A DNA stretch of 64,000 bases from Blautia parvula (GTDB taxonomy: Bacteria > Bacillota > Clostridia > Lachnospirales > Lachnospiraceae): the NCBI RefSeq assembly GCF_020215665.1, contig NZ_CP084061.1, forward strand, positions 5,237,001 to 5,301,000, in the 5' to 3' direction. Position numbers and translations under genes: made by a program. The notes beneath the pieces were generated by a model. That model saw nothing but the letters and a program-made list of their open reading frames with translations, searched no databases and had not been told where the DNA came from. Shown here piece by piece: positions 42,267 through 52,040 of this stretch (position 1 is the stretch's first letter; each line of letters starts with the position of its first letter).

Positions 42267-44183
42267 ATGAGCAATAAAAATGAGAAAAGATTACATACAT
42301 TTTCCATCCCGGAAGTGAAACCGGAGGGATGGCTGAAACGACAGCTGGAAATTCAGATGCAGGGACTTACGGGAAAACTGTTTGACATCTGGGACAGTGT
42401 GGGCAGTTATTCCGGCTGGCTGGGCGGTACAGGAGAAAATTGGGAGAGAGCGCCTTACTACCTGGACGGGCTTCTGCCGCTCTCCTGTTATCTGGAGGAC
42501 AAAGAACACTGGGACATTGCCTGCAGGTTTGTGGAATGGACTCTGGGCAGCCAGGATGAGGAGGGAAACTTCGGTCCTGTAGCCAGTAAGGAGGACTACT
42601 GGTCCAGATTTGTCATGCTGAAGGTCCTGATCCAATACTATGAGATCAAAAAAGACAGCAGGGTACTTCCGTTTTTTGACAGGTATTTTCAGTATCTATA
42701 TAAAAAGATACCCCAGGTGCCTATGAAACAGTGGTCAAGCGCCAGAATAGGGGATTTGCTGTACTGTATCCAGTGGTACTGCGAACGGGAAGAGAGAAGC
42801 TATATTCCGGCGCTTGTGGAAATGCTCAGGAAACAGGCTCTTGACTGGGTGGATATTTTTACTGATTTTCCTTTTACAAGGCCTGCGGGTTATTATTATG
42901 ACTGGAATAAGGAATACAGCCATTTTTCATGGGAAGATTATCATGACACTATGAAATACCACGCAAACCATATCGTAAATGTGACCATGGGATTTAAATA
43001 CCCTGCAATGCTGTCCTATTTCTTCGATGACCTGGACTATGAGGCAGTTTCACTGGCAGGGATGGAGAGTGCTGATAAATATCACGGGGTCGCAAGCGGT
43101 GCCGTCAACGGGGATGAGCATTTAAGCGGAAACAATCCCTCCCAGGGAGCAGAACTCTGCTCAATAGTGGAATATATGTTCAGCCTGCAGACCATGCTGG
43201 AGGCCTTCGGACTTCCCTGTTTTGCGGATAAAATGGAGCGTCTTGCCTACAATGCGCTGCCGGCTACCATTACAGAGGATTTCATGGCACATCAGTATGT
43301 GCAGCAGGCAAATCAGGTGCTTGTGAGCAAAGCAAAGCGGAACTGGTTCAATAACAATGAGGAATCCAATATGTTCGGTCTGGAACCGAATTTCGGCTGC
43401 TGTACAGCCAACATGCATCAGGGATGGCCGAAATTCGTGAAGAGCCTGTGGTACAGGGAAAGTGACTCGGAAGTGGTCTCTATGGTATTTGCCCCCTGCA
43501 GGCTGGAGACGGAGGCTGAGGGAAAGAAACTGTGTATCAGGGAGGAGACAGAGTATCCTTTTAAAGAAAAAATCACGTACCATGTGGAGGAGGCTTCCCA
43601 TGACGGGCTGGAATTTAAGATCAGGATCCCGGGATGGTGCAGTGCCTGTAAAATATACAAGAACGGAATCTGTGTCAAAGAAGTGAAGAACAGAGAAAAG
43701 ACAGGAGATGTGGCATCTGTCTGCAGAGGAATCCGTACAGGGGACAAGATCGAAGCGGAGTTTTCCATGGAGATTGAAACATCTCATTGGTTCCATAACA
43801 GCGTGGCAGTTGAGAGAGGCCCCCTGGTGTATGCGCTGGACATGAAGGAGAGATGGGAGGCAGTCAGAGAAGTGGCAGGTGTCAGAGATTATGAGGTCTA
43901 CCCTGAAAGTGACTGGAATTATGCACTGGAAGAGAATCCTTCCTTTGAAATGCAGGCAGGCTGCGTGGGAGTGGTCCCGTTTTCCAAGGAGCACCCTCCA
44001 ATCCGCCTGAAGACCAGGGGACGCAGACTTGACTCCTGGAAATTGGAGGATAACAGCGCAGGGACGCTTCCCGTCAGTCCGATCAGTCCGGACGGGACAG
44101 AGGAGGAAATCACCCTGATCCCTTATGGCTGTACCAAGCTGAGGGTCACACAATTTCCATGGTACAAAAAAGAGGATAAGTAA
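42267..44183 (+). CDS. Glycoside hydrolase family 127 (beta-L-arabinofuranosidase-type)
   Basis: The 638-residue protein has an (alpha/alpha)6 barrel with the DUF1680/GH127 features: GELC-like SQGAELCSIVEYMFSLQ with a catalytic Glu/Cys pair and NFGCCTANMHQGWPKF with the double Cys that binds zinc. No signal peptide is present, so it acts in the cytoplasm on imported oligosaccharides. Known family members release beta-L-arabinofuranose, but the family has other activities. The stop is followed at once by the next glycosidase gene. Confidence 0.85.
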   Translation: MSNKNEKRLHTFSIPEVKPEGWLKRQLEIQMQGLTGKLFDIWDSVGSYSGWLGGTGENWERAPYYLDGLLPLSCYLEDKEHWDIACRFVEWTLGSQDEEGNFGPVASKEDYWSRFVMLKVLIQYYEIKKDSRVLPFFDRYFQYLYKKIPQVPMKQWSSARIGDLLYCIQWYCEREERSYIPALVEMLRKQALDWVDIFTDFPFTRPAGYYYDWNKEYSHFSWEDYHDTMKYHANHIVNVTMGFKYPAMLSYFFDDLDYEAVSLAGMESADKYHGVASGAVNGDEHLSGNNPSQGAELCSIVEYMFSLQTMLEAFGLPCFADKMERLAYNALPATITEDFMAHQYVQQANQVLVSKAKRNWFNNNEESNMFGLEPNFGCCTANMHQGWPKFVKSLWYRESDSEVVSMVFAPCRLETEAEGKKLCIREETEYPFKEKITYHVEEASHDGLEFKIRIPGWCSACKIYKNGICVKEVKNREKTGDVASVCRGIRTGDKIEAEFSMEIETSHWFHNSVAVERGPLVYALDMKERWEAVREVAGVRDYEVYPESDWNYALEENPSFEMQAGCVGVVPFSKEHPPIRLKTRGRRLDSWKLEDNSAGTLPVSPISPDGTEEEITLIPYGCTKLRVTQFPWYKKEDK

Positions 44184-45731
44184 ATGCACCTCAGAGAGAA
44201 ACTGAAATTCTACGCAGAGAAATTTTCCGCCCGGGATGATGAGCCTCATGGACAGGAAATTGACAATAAACACGCCGCGGTCTGGATGGGGGAGCACATC
44301 CCCCTGCTGGACTGTCAGGACCCGGTCCTTGAGGAAATCTATTATTTCCGCTGGTGGGTCTACCGGAAACATATCAAAAAGACCCCGGAAGGCTATATCC
44401 TCACAGAATTTCTTCCCCAAGTCCCCTGGTCAGGGCCCTATAACGGCATATCCTGCGCGGCAGGCCATCATCTTATGGAAGGGCGCTGGCTACGGGGCAG
44501 TGATACATATCTGAGGGATTACTGTGTGTACTGGTTCCTGGGAAGCGGCAGGGAGCATGAACAGGATTACAGCAACTGGCTGATCCACGCTGTTTACCGG
44601 TTCACCAGGACAACCGGAAATTATGATCTGGCATCAGAGCTGTTTCCCTATATGGAAGACAGTTATAAAAGGTGGAAGATAAAAAGTCTGCACAGATGCG
44701 GATTGTTCTGGTCTTCAGACAACAGGGACGGTATGGAATATTCAGCAGGCGGGAACGGCATTCGGCTCACCTTAAATTCCTATATGGCAGCAGCAGCCTC
44801 TGCCCTCTCTCGGATAGCAGGGTGGAAGGGGGACAAATCCGCTGAGGAAAGATATCAGCGAGAGGCAGAATCCATCTGGCGCAGAATGCAGACCATGCTC
44901 TGGAGGCCGGAACTGAACTTCTACAGGGGAATCCGGGTGCAGGAGAAAACAGGGACGCCGGGAGAGATGGCGGAGATGGACGAGATAACCGGCTATCTCC
45001 CCTGGTATTTTGAGCTGCCTTTTCAGTTTGAGGGGGATGCGCAGGTAAAGCGCATGGGGGCGGCTTTTTCCAGGCTTTTTGACCGGGAATGCTTTTATGC
45101 ACCCTATGGGCCGTCCACCTGCAGCCGGTATCCCGGGTTCCTGGAAAAAAAGGCTGTGCATCCCTGTCTGTGGAATGGCTGGTCCTGGCCTTTTTCTACA
45201 TCGCAGACTTTGACGGCAGCAGCGGAGTATCTGCAGAAGAACCGGGAGAAAAGAGGAAATACCGAATTTGGAAGAAGAGAATACGGGGAACTGCTCCTTT
45301 TGTATGCCGGTTCCCATTACAGAACAGACAGGTACGGCAGAAAGTCCTGCTGGATCGATGAAAATCTCCATCCCGACACCGGAGAGTGGGAGGCGCGCAG
45401 GTTTTTGAAGGAACAGGGATTTCCGCAGGAAGCAGGGGGATACGAGAGGGGAAAGGATTACAATCATTCAACCTTCTGTGACCTGATCATCAGCGGCGCG
45501 GCGGGAATCCATATGTATGAGGACGGGAGGCTTACGGTGACACCTCTTTTGGACCATAGATGGAAGTATTTCAAACTGGAGGATGTTCCGGCAGGCGGTC
45601 ATCTTGTGACGGTCCAATATGATAAAACGGGGGAGCGATATGGCAGCGGGCCGGGATTTCAGATATACGCGGACGGCAGACTGCAGGCGGGATTTGATTC
45701 TGTACCGGAATCTGTCACCTGTATTTTATAA
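44184..45731 (+). CDS. MGH1/GH63-like glycosidase
   Basis: The 515-residue protein has an (alpha/alpha)6 barrel of the mannosylglycerate hydrolase/GH63 type: LFWSSDNRDGMEYSAGG with a possible acid, NSYMAAAASALSRIAG, CLWNGWSWPFSTSQTL and DYNHSTFCDLIISGAAGI. It has no signal peptide. The exact activity is unknown; alpha-glucosidase, alpha-mannosidase or alpha-rhamnosidase activity is possible. The start codon directly follows the GH127 stop, so the two enzymes are probably used on the same imported glycan. Confidence 0.72.
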   Translation: MHLREKLKFYAEKFSARDDEPHGQEIDNKHAAVWMGEHIPLLDCQDPVLEEIYYFRWWVYRKHIKKTPEGYILTEFLPQVPWSGPYNGISCAAGHHLMEGRWLRGSDTYLRDYCVYWFLGSGREHEQDYSNWLIHAVYRFTRTTGNYDLASELFPYMEDSYKRWKIKSLHRCGLFWSSDNRDGMEYSAGGNGIRLTLNSYMAAAASALSRIAGWKGDKSAEERYQREAESIWRRMQTMLWRPELNFYRGIRVQEKTGTPGEMAEMDEITGYLPWYFELPFQFEGDAQVKRMGAAFSRLFDRECFYAPYGPSTCSRYPGFLEKKAVHPCLWNGWSWPFSTSQTLTAAAEYLQKNREKRGNTEFGRREYGELLLLYAGSHYRTDRYGRKSCWIDENLHPDTGEWEARRFLKEQGFPQEAGGYERGKDYNHSTFCDLIISGAAGIHMYEDGRLTVTPLLDHRWKYFKLEDVPAGGHLVTVQYDKTGERYGSGPGFQIYADGRLQAGFDSVPESVTCIL

Positions 45732-45751
45732 TAGAAAATAATGGAAGGTAG

Positions 45752-45800
45752 AATAAGGCGGAAGGAACGCATCACCTGCGTTCCTTCCGCCTTATTTTTC
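45752..45800. terminator. Strong bidirectional terminator after the glycosidase operon
   Basis: Perfect 20-bp inverted repeat (45752-45771 and 45777-45796) with a 5-base loop and T-rich tails on both strands. It overlaps the end of the convergent DUF3783 gene. Confidence 0.92.
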
Positions 45801-46196
45801 CTCTTCTTCTCTCTCCATAAAATCTCTGTGTTCTTCCTCCAGCTCTTTTACAAGATGTGCGAATGTCCAGAAGCAGTTCTGGGATGTGAGGACTGCTTTT
45901 AAGGCAACGGATGGAAGTTCCCCGTTCTTCATCATGCGAAGAAGGTGGTTCAGGTTATCGTCAGTGAAATTGCACATAACCATAACATCCACAGGAATAG
46001 AAGGAAGGTTTTCCAGCACGGATATTTTCCGCTGCGGAAAGCCTTTGATTTTGGCCAGATATCCCACAGTCTGAAGCACATTCTGCGGGAGAATGGGAGT
46101 AAAGTCGAATCCCATTCGGCGTGCTGCTTTTTCCAACACTTTTCCTTTTTCCGTCTGCCCATTGTTATAGTATAAGATATTGGGTCTGCGAATCAT
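45792..46196 (-). CDS. DUF3783 domain protein
   Basis: The 134-residue protein begins RRPNILYYNNGQTEKGKVLEKAARRMG and has VMVMCNFTDDNLNHLLRMMKNG in the middle and KAVLTSQNCFWTFAHLVKELEEEH at the end, the DUF3783 pattern common in Clostridia. No catalytic motif is visible and the function is unknown. It is monocistronic with an RBS (GGAGGGATT) ahead of the start. Confidence 0.8.
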   Translation of the reverse strand: MIRRPNILYYNNGQTEKGKVLEKAARRMGFDFTPILPQNVLQTVGYLAKIKGFPQRKISVLENLPSIPVDVMVMCNFTDDNLNHLLRMMKNGELPSVALKAVLTSQNCFWTFAHLVKELEEEHRDFMEREEEEK

Positions 46197-46394
46197 AACA
46201 ATCCCTCCAGGCAGTTTTCATATTTTCATCATATACTATAAGTTATGAATTTTCAACGGGGTTCTTACATCTTTTGTAAATATTAAGGAAGCAGATAAAA
46301 GGCTCCGTTTGAGGGAATCATAAGGAGCAATTTACGAAAACATAAGAAGATGATAGAATAAGAGGAGTAAAAAAAGAGGATGGAGAGATGCCAA

Positions 46395-47057
46395 ATGAAT
46401 GGACTGGAAAAGTATGAAAAAATCCTGAAACAGAGCTGTCTGTTCCGGCAAAAGGACGCAGAGGAGCTGCAGGAACTGGGCAGGCTTCTTGGGGGAAAGA
46501 TACAGGATTACGGAAAAGGGCAGCAGTTACTGCATGAGGGAGACACGATCGGACAGCTCGGAATCGTGCTGGAGGGGGAAGTGCGGATCGTCCGGATCGA
46601 TATGGATGGAAATGAAAGGCTTTTTCAGAAACTGATTCCCTCCTATATGCTGGGGGCTGATATTGTCTGCACGCCCAGCCGTCAAAGCCCATATTCCGCT
46701 TACTGCAGCCAGGATACAAAAGTGTGGTTTTTTGACTGGATGCCGGGACATGAAAAATGGGAGGAGGAGCTGGAACGGAGACTGATGGAATTTATAGCCA
46801 ACGAAAACGTCAGAAAATTTTACAGGATTGATATCCTCTCCACAAAAAGTGTGCGCAGAAGGGTACTGAAATACCTGCGCATACAATGCCGGAAGACAGG
46901 GAGTAATACGGTGGAGATTCCCTATTCCAGGGAGGAACTGGCAAATTATCTGTGTGTAAACCGCAGCGTGCTCTCCGACGAACTGGGCAGAATGCAGGAG
47001 GAGGGAATCATCACCTTCCGCAAAAACCGTTTTACACTCTGCAAAGGGGGATCGTGA
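46395..47057 (+). CDS. Crp/Fnr family transcriptional regulator
   Basis: The 220-residue protein has a cyclic-nucleotide-binding-type beta barrel (LLHEGDTIGQLGIVLEGEVRIVRIDMDGNERLFQKL) and a C-terminal winged helix (YSREELANYLCVNRSVLSDELGRMQEEGII). The N-terminal Cys cluster of oxygen-sensing FNR is absent. The start at 46395 fits a GGAGAG site; ATG 46380 is an alternative five codons upstream. Target genes are not evident, and no neighbour shares its transcript. Confidence 0.88.
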   Translation: MNGLEKYEKILKQSCLFRQKDAEELQELGRLLGGKIQDYGKGQQLLHEGDTIGQLGIVLEGEVRIVRIDMDGNERLFQKLIPSYMLGADIVCTPSRQSPYSAYCSQDTKVWFFDWMPGHEKWEEELERRLMEFIANENVRKFYRIDILSTKSVRRRVLKYLRIQCRKTGSNTVEIPYSREELANYLCVNRSVLSDELGRMQEEGIITFRKNRFTLCKGGS

Positions 47058-47369
47058 CGCCCGGTTAACGGAATCCCTGCCGCCGCTGCCTTTCGGCACG
47101 GTCGGCGCAGGAGTTTCTTCCTATAATAAGCAGGTGAGGAAGCAAACTGTGAAAATATATAAGAAACAGGGAAGAAATACGGCTGTATCCGTAAAAATGG
47201 CCGAGAAAAACCACATATAACAATTTTGCATGGTAAAGTAGTAACAAGAAAGAACTTTAAATTTCCATAATTTGGGGAAGTATTGACAGTTGTGTCTGCA
47301 TTAGAGTATACTTAATACAATACATTTTGTTACTTTGGGACTGTAAATTGAGAATATGAGGGATAAATT
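47058..47369 (+). promoter_or_regulatory. Upstream region and promoter of the BTAD regulator
   Basis: TTGACA (47283-47288) and TATACT (47307-47312) are 18 bases apart, 57 bases before the GTG start. Near 47080-47115 a GCACGGTCGGCGCAGGAGT stretch recalls a decayed copy of the interspersed element. The rest is A/T-rich with no other visible feature. Confidence 0.6.
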
Positions 47370-50234
47370 GTGGCGAACATCAGTGTACATCTTTTGGGAA
47401 GACCTTATGTTGAGGTGGACGGAGAGCGTGTGAATTTTCCATACAAGAAAGCAGAGGGATTTTTCTATTATCTCTGTGTGAAGAAGACAGCTACAAGGGA
47501 AGAAATCATATACGTGCTCTGGGGGGCAGACAATGAAAATGTGGGAAGAAAGAACCTGAGGGAAGCAGTCTACCAGATCAAAAAGCTGCTTGGCAAGGAA
47601 ATCCTGGTGACAGCAGGCCATACCAGCATCTCTCTGAATCCGGAGTGTATGCCGGATATTGACTGGGACCATATCAGTGAAGAGAATATTCTGGAGAACG
47701 AGGAAGAAGGATTTCTCTCCCATTTTATGATAAAGAACAGTTATGAATATGAAGAGTGGATCACCTCCATGCAGGAGCAGTATAACCAGGCATTTATCAA
47801 ATGTGCCAGGGAAAAGCTGTACGACGCGGATGCCACAAAGGATGTGGATCTGATTCAGAAATACAGCAACATTCTGTTAAAGCATGATCCCTATAATGAG
47901 AAGCTCTACTATGAGATCATGGATATCTATGCGGTGAATGGAAACTATAATATGGCGATCAAGCTGTATTACGATTTGGAGAAGGTTCTGGCAGATGAGC
48001 TGGGCGTGGAGCCGTCCCCGGAGATCAAGGAACTGTTTCACCGTATTTTCAATGTTAAGGGAAACACCACGGTGGAGTCTGCTGCCTGGAACGCGCCGTT
48101 TTTGGGCCGTACCGCTGAAATATACCAGGTCAGTGAGTGTATTGTGGGAACCGGCAAGAGCCGCCATCCCCAATGTGTGGCCATCAGCGGGGAGGACGGA
48201 GTAGGCAAATCAGCGCTTCTGGACAAGGCAAAACAGATGGTGCGGGGCTATCAGATGATTCCATTGTATGCTGCCTGCTACCGGGAGGAGTCGGAATTTT
48301 TCCTGCGCCCCTGGAATGACATATTCTGGGAGGTGGAGCAGTGTGTGGAGAACGGACTGCTGGAGCGCTCCATCACAGAGGAGGAGCAGGCACAGCTTGA
48401 CCGTTTCTTTAAGGGAAGCATCCTGGGGGATGAGAAGCCGCTGGGCAGGCTGACATATCAGCTTATGGAAAAAGCCATCCTGGACATGTTCCGCAAAATC
48501 GTGGAAAAGCACAAGGTAGTGCTGTTCTTTGACGATATCCAGTGGATGGATGCCATGAGCTTCCAGCTTCTGAACAGGATTCTCCTGACGCTGGGCACAG
48601 AGAGGATCCTTCTCATGTGTACTTATAACCAGAACAATGATGTGGAAGTTATGGAATCCCTGGAGAAACTCATGAAGAAAGATTATCTCCATGTTATTTC
48701 TCTGAATCCCTTTACGGAGGAGGAGACCATGGAGCTGCTCCACAAATATCTGCCGGAGCTTAACGGGGATGAGCAGAAGCTCAGGAGTATATTCCAGATG
48801 ACTGACGGAAATGCATTTTTCCTGATGGAGCTGGTGAATCTGATAAAGGAAAAGGGATATACCCTGGAAAAATCCCAGAAGACCAACAATGTGATCAAAG
48901 CAAGGCTTGCAGGCCTGCCGGAGACGGAAAATGAAGTGCTGGACTGCATGAGCATGTTTCCTGAGAAGATCAGCATTGAGGAGATAGAGCTGCTGCTTCC
49001 GAAGATGGACAGGCTGACCCTGGTCCGTATTCTTGAAAAGCTGCAGGAGCGTCATCTGATCAAGGAAATACTTGTCGGCTGGAATGTGTACTATAAATTT
49101 GAACATCAGGTCTTCCGCCAGTTCATATACGAGCGCCAGAGTGAGGGAAAGAAGCGCATGTACCATCAGATGCTGGCAGAGTATTATGAGTCAAAGGCTG
49201 AGGGGAAGAAAAATTTTGGGTATCTTCCAATGACGATTCACCACTATGAGAAGTGCCATAACATGGTGAAAGCGTATCAATATAAGATTAAATATCTGAA
49301 AGAGTATTATACGATTGTCAATGAGAACTTTCCTGTACTTCATTGGGAGATGGAATATGGCGACGACAATTACGGAGTAACCTTTGAGGCCAATGAACTT
49401 CTTGAACTAGCTCAGAAGGTGATCCAGTTTGACGAGGATTCTCATCAGCTGCAGGAAATGAAAAAGGAAATGTACTATGTCAAGGGCCGTTTTGACATCG
49501 CTGTGGGAGATTACGCATCCGGTATCCGCAATATTGAGGAGAGCATGAAGCTGGCTGAGATGCTGGAGGATAAGAAATCTCTCCTGAATAATTTCAAGCA
49601 GATGATTTTCTACGGGATCCAAGTGGAAGACCTGGAGCTGGTGAAAAAATATGTGGACGAGGGCCTGTCCCTGATCAATGTGCAGGAACCGGACGAGAGA
49701 GGGGCTTTCATGAGGCTGAGAGGCTGGTATCTGCTCCATGAGGGCAGATATGAGGAGGCCCGCCAGACGCTCACAGAGGCCCGCCAGATATTTGAGGATT
49801 ACAGTGGAAGAGATTCCCGCTATATTATGAGCATTGCGGCGTGTTATAATTATATCGGGGATGCCTGCCGTGCCACCGGTGATTACCAGTCAGCACTTTC
49901 CTACTATAAAATAGCCATCGAAAAGGGAACCGGCAAAGTGGTGACCAACGGACTTGGACAGTTCTATTCCAACGCGGGGCAGATCTATTACCTTCTCGGA
50001 AAGATCAAACTGGCCCAGGAGTATCTGGAACAGGCAGTGGCATGTTTTGAACGCCATGGATATTACTGGGGACTGGAACGTGCGGAAGCGTACATGGCTT
50101 TAGTCCTTTTGGAAAAGGGAGAGGCAGAGGAAGCCAGAAAGCATTATAAAAAGGGCGTACAGCTCTCACAAAAAATGAATAATCCGACCACTGTGAAGGT
50201 TTTAAAGGAGATCAAGAATAAGGCGGGATTCTGA
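47370..50234 (+). CDS. BTAD/AAA/TPR transcriptional regulator (SARP-like)
   Basis: The 954-residue protein starts with a winged-helix DNA-binding domain (about 1-95) and a bacterial transcriptional activator domain (about 98-230: IDWDHISEEN, LDxGVEPSPEIKELF-type end). An AAA ATPase follows with Walker A GEDGVGKS (274-281) and Walker B VVLFFDDIQWMD (near 390). The C-terminal 400 residues are TPR-like. This is the AfsR/LuxR-like signalling ATPase layout. GTG is the start, with GAGGGA upstream. The gene ends in a terminator and precedes hutH, whose promoter has SARP-like direct repeats, so it probably activates histidine breakdown. Confidence 0.85.
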   Translation: MANISVHLLGRPYVEVDGERVNFPYKKAEGFFYYLCVKKTATREEIIYVLWGADNENVGRKNLREAVYQIKKLLGKEILVTAGHTSISLNPECMPDIDWDHISEENILENEEEGFLSHFMIKNSYEYEEWITSMQEQYNQAFIKCAREKLYDADATKDVDLIQKYSNILLKHDPYNEKLYYEIMDIYAVNGNYNMAIKLYYDLEKVLADELGVEPSPEIKELFHRIFNVKGNTTVESAAWNAPFLGRTAEIYQVSECIVGTGKSRHPQCVAISGEDGVGKSALLDKAKQMVRGYQMIPLYAACYREESEFFLRPWNDIFWEVEQCVENGLLERSITEEEQAQLDRFFKGSILGDEKPLGRLTYQLMEKAILDMFRKIVEKHKVVLFFDDIQWMDAMSFQLLNRILLTLGTERILLMCTYNQNNDVEVMESLEKLMKKDYLHVISLNPFTEEETMELLHKYLPELNGDEQKLRSIFQMTDGNAFFLMELVNLIKEKGYTLEKSQKTNNVIKARLAGLPETENEVLDCMSMFPEKISIEEIELLLPKMDRLTLVRILEKLQERHLIKEILVGWNVYYKFEHQVFRQFIYERQSEGKKRMYHQMLAEYYESKAEGKKNFGYLPMTIHHYEKCHNMVKAYQYKIKYLKEYYTIVNENFPVLHWEMEYGDDNYGVTFEANELLELAQKVIQFDEDSHQLQEMKKEMYYVKGRFDIAVGDYASGIRNIEESMKLAEMLEDKKSLLNNFKQMIFYGIQVEDLELVKKYVDEGLSLINVQEPDERGAFMRLRGWYLLHEGRYEEARQTLTEARQIFEDYSGRDSRYIMSIAACYNYIGDACRATGDYQSALSYYKIAIEKGTGKVVTNGLGQFYSNAGQIYYLLGKIKLAQEYLEQAVACFERHGYYWGLERAEAYMALVLLEKGEAEEARKHYKKGVQLSQKMNNPTTVKVLKEIKNKAGF

Positions 50235-50258
50235 GAAAAGGTTCCCGCCTTAAAAAAA
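50221..50258 (+). terminator. Terminator of the BTAD regulator
   Basis: AAGGCGGGA (50221-50229) pairs with TCCCGCCTT (50244-50252). The left arm is part of the last codons, and the right side runs into A7 rather than T, so termination may be inefficient. Confidence 0.55.
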
Positions 50259-50375
50259 TATTTTAATTTAGCCTGATAACACGAAAAAATATTGTTCGCC
50301 AATGACGGAATAATGACCGTGACACGAGGAATTTGACGATGAAAGATAATTGTCAGACAATTGTGTTTGTGGATT

Positions 50376-50418
50376 TTGACATTTATTGACGCTTTTTTGA
50401 CACGGAGGTGTGTATAAT
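50376..50418 (+). promoter_or_regulatory. hutH promoter with TTGAC direct repeats
   Basis: TTGAC occurs at 50376, 50386 and 50397, at 10- and 11-bp steps, and TATAAT follows at 50413-50418, 11 bases after the last TTGAC. There is no good -35 box at 17 bases. Direct repeats with 11-bp steps placed this close to the -10 box are the classic target layout of SARP-type activators. Confidence 0.65.
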
Positions 50419-50452
50419 TGCACTATAAAATATAAGGAAAAGAGGGTGCGAT

Positions 50453-51988
50453 ATGAGCAATATTGTAATTACTGGTAAAGACCTCACACTGGAACAGATT
50501 GCTTTAATTTGTCGTGAGAATGTAAAAATCGAGTTAGCCGAGGAGGCAAAACAGAACATTATCGAATCAAGAAAAGTGGTTGATGACCTTGTTGCGGAAG
50601 AGAAGGTCGTTTATGGAATCACAACAGGATTTGGTAAATTCAGCGACGTTGTAATTTCTCAGGACCAGTGCAAGGCTCTTCAGAAAAACCTGATCATCAC
50701 TCATGCGGTAGGTGCTGGTGATCCGTTCCCCATTGATGTTGCAAGAGGTGTGATGCTGCTTAGGATCAACAACCTGGTAAAAGGATTTTCAGGCATTCGT
50801 CTGGAGACTGTTCAGACCATGATCGATATGCTGAATAAAGGTGTGACTGCGTTTATCCCGGAGAAAGGTTCCCTTGGAGCATCCGGAGACCTGGCACCGT
50901 TATCCCATATGGTTCTGCCGATGCTGGGCCTTGGTATGGCTTATTACGAAGGAGAACTTCTTCCCGGTGCAGAGGCTATGAAGCGTGCGGGAATTCCTAC
51001 GATTGAACTGTCCGCAAAAGAAGGACTGGCTCTGAACAACGGAACACAGGCAATGACAAGCGCCGGCTCCCTGGCACTGTACGATGCGCTGCAGCTTCTG
51101 AAGGTTGCAGATATCGCTGACTCTCTGTGCTTTGAGGCGCAGAATGGTGTTGTAAGTGCTCTGGATCACCGTCTGCATGACGTACGTCCTCATTCAGGAC
51201 AGCTTGCAACAGCCAGAAACCTGTTAAGACTTCTGGAAGGCAGCAAGAATACTACGGTTCAGGGTGAGATCCGTGTACAGGATGCATATTCCCTGCGCTG
51301 CTCACCGCAGATTCACGGCGCCAGCAAGGATGCAGTGAATTATGTACTGGATCATGTAAATATTGAAATTAACTCTGTAACAGACAACCCGATCATCTTC
51401 AAAGAAGATAAGAATGGTATCTCCGGCGGCAACTTCCATGGACAGCCTATGGCACTGAGCTTTGACTTCCTGGGAATCGCAGTTTCCGAGCTGGCTAACG
51501 TATCTGAGAGACGTATTGAGCGTCTGGTCAACCCGGCATACAGTGACCTGCCTGCATTCCTGACACCGCACGGCGGCGTTTGCTCCGGATTCATGATCGT
51601 TCAGTATTCTGCAGCAGCATTAGTATCTGAGAACAAAGTTCTTGCACATCCGGCTTCTGTTGACAGTATCCCGTCATCCGCTGGTCAGGAAGACCACGTA
51701 TCCATGGGTACCATCGCTGCCAGAAAAGCAGGAGAGATCGCTAAGAACGTAAGACGTGTTCTGGCTATGGAACTTATGGTTGCATGCCAGGGTATCGATA
51801 TGCGCGGCAATAAAGGCCTGGGCAAAGGAACACAGGCTGCTTATGACTTAGTCCGCAAAGCAGTAGCCACATTAGATGAGGACCGCGAATTATACGGTGA
51901 TATCAACTATTGTGAAGAAATTATTAAGGATGGCTCTCTCGTCAAAGCGGTAGAGGAGGCCCTTGGCGGAGCTATAGAAACAAAATAA
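50453..51988 (+). CDS. hutH: Histidine ammonia-lyase
   Basis: The 511-residue protein has the MIO-forming Ala-Ser-Gly at 143-145 in GSLGASGDLAPLSHM, the catalytic Tyr in VYGITTGFGKF (Tyr54) and His84 in IITHAVGAGD. That His is a mark of histidine rather than phenylalanine or tyrosine specificity. It deaminates L-histidine to urocanate. No urocanase (hutU), hutI or hutG gene is nearby, so urocanate may be the end product or be exported. It is the first gene of an operon with an NhaC antiporter and a small membrane protein. Confidence 0.93.
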   Translation: MSNIVITGKDLTLEQIALICRENVKIELAEEAKQNIIESRKVVDDLVAEEKVVYGITTGFGKFSDVVISQDQCKALQKNLIITHAVGAGDPFPIDVARGVMLLRINNLVKGFSGIRLETVQTMIDMLNKGVTAFIPEKGSLGASGDLAPLSHMVLPMLGLGMAYYEGELLPGAEAMKRAGIPTIELSAKEGLALNNGTQAMTSAGSLALYDALQLLKVADIADSLCFEAQNGVVSALDHRLHDVRPHSGQLATARNLLRLLEGSKNTTVQGEIRVQDAYSLRCSPQIHGASKDAVNYVLDHVNIEINSVTDNPIIFKEDKNGISGGNFHGQPMALSFDFLGIAVSELANVSERRIERLVNPAYSDLPAFLTPHGGVCSGFMIVQYSAAALVSENKVLAHPASVDSIPSSAGQEDHVSMGTIAARKAGEIAKNVRRVLAMELMVACQGIDMRGNKGLGKGTQAAYDLVRKAVATLDEDRELYGDINYCEEIIKDGSLVKAVEEALGGAIETK

Positions 51989-52040
51989 ATTCTTAAACTG
52001 TCCTGCAAAAAATAATTTGAGAAAAGAGGGGTAAGTCTTA

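Noticed and set aside
43161-44420. 419-codon minus-strand frame opposite the GH127 gene
   Set aside because: Fully antisense to GH127 and the start of the next glycosidase; no RBS or motif.
48210-49166. 318-codon minus-strand frame opposite the BTAD regulator
   Set aside because: Antisense shadow of the AAA ATPase region, where Walker motifs are clear on the plus strand.
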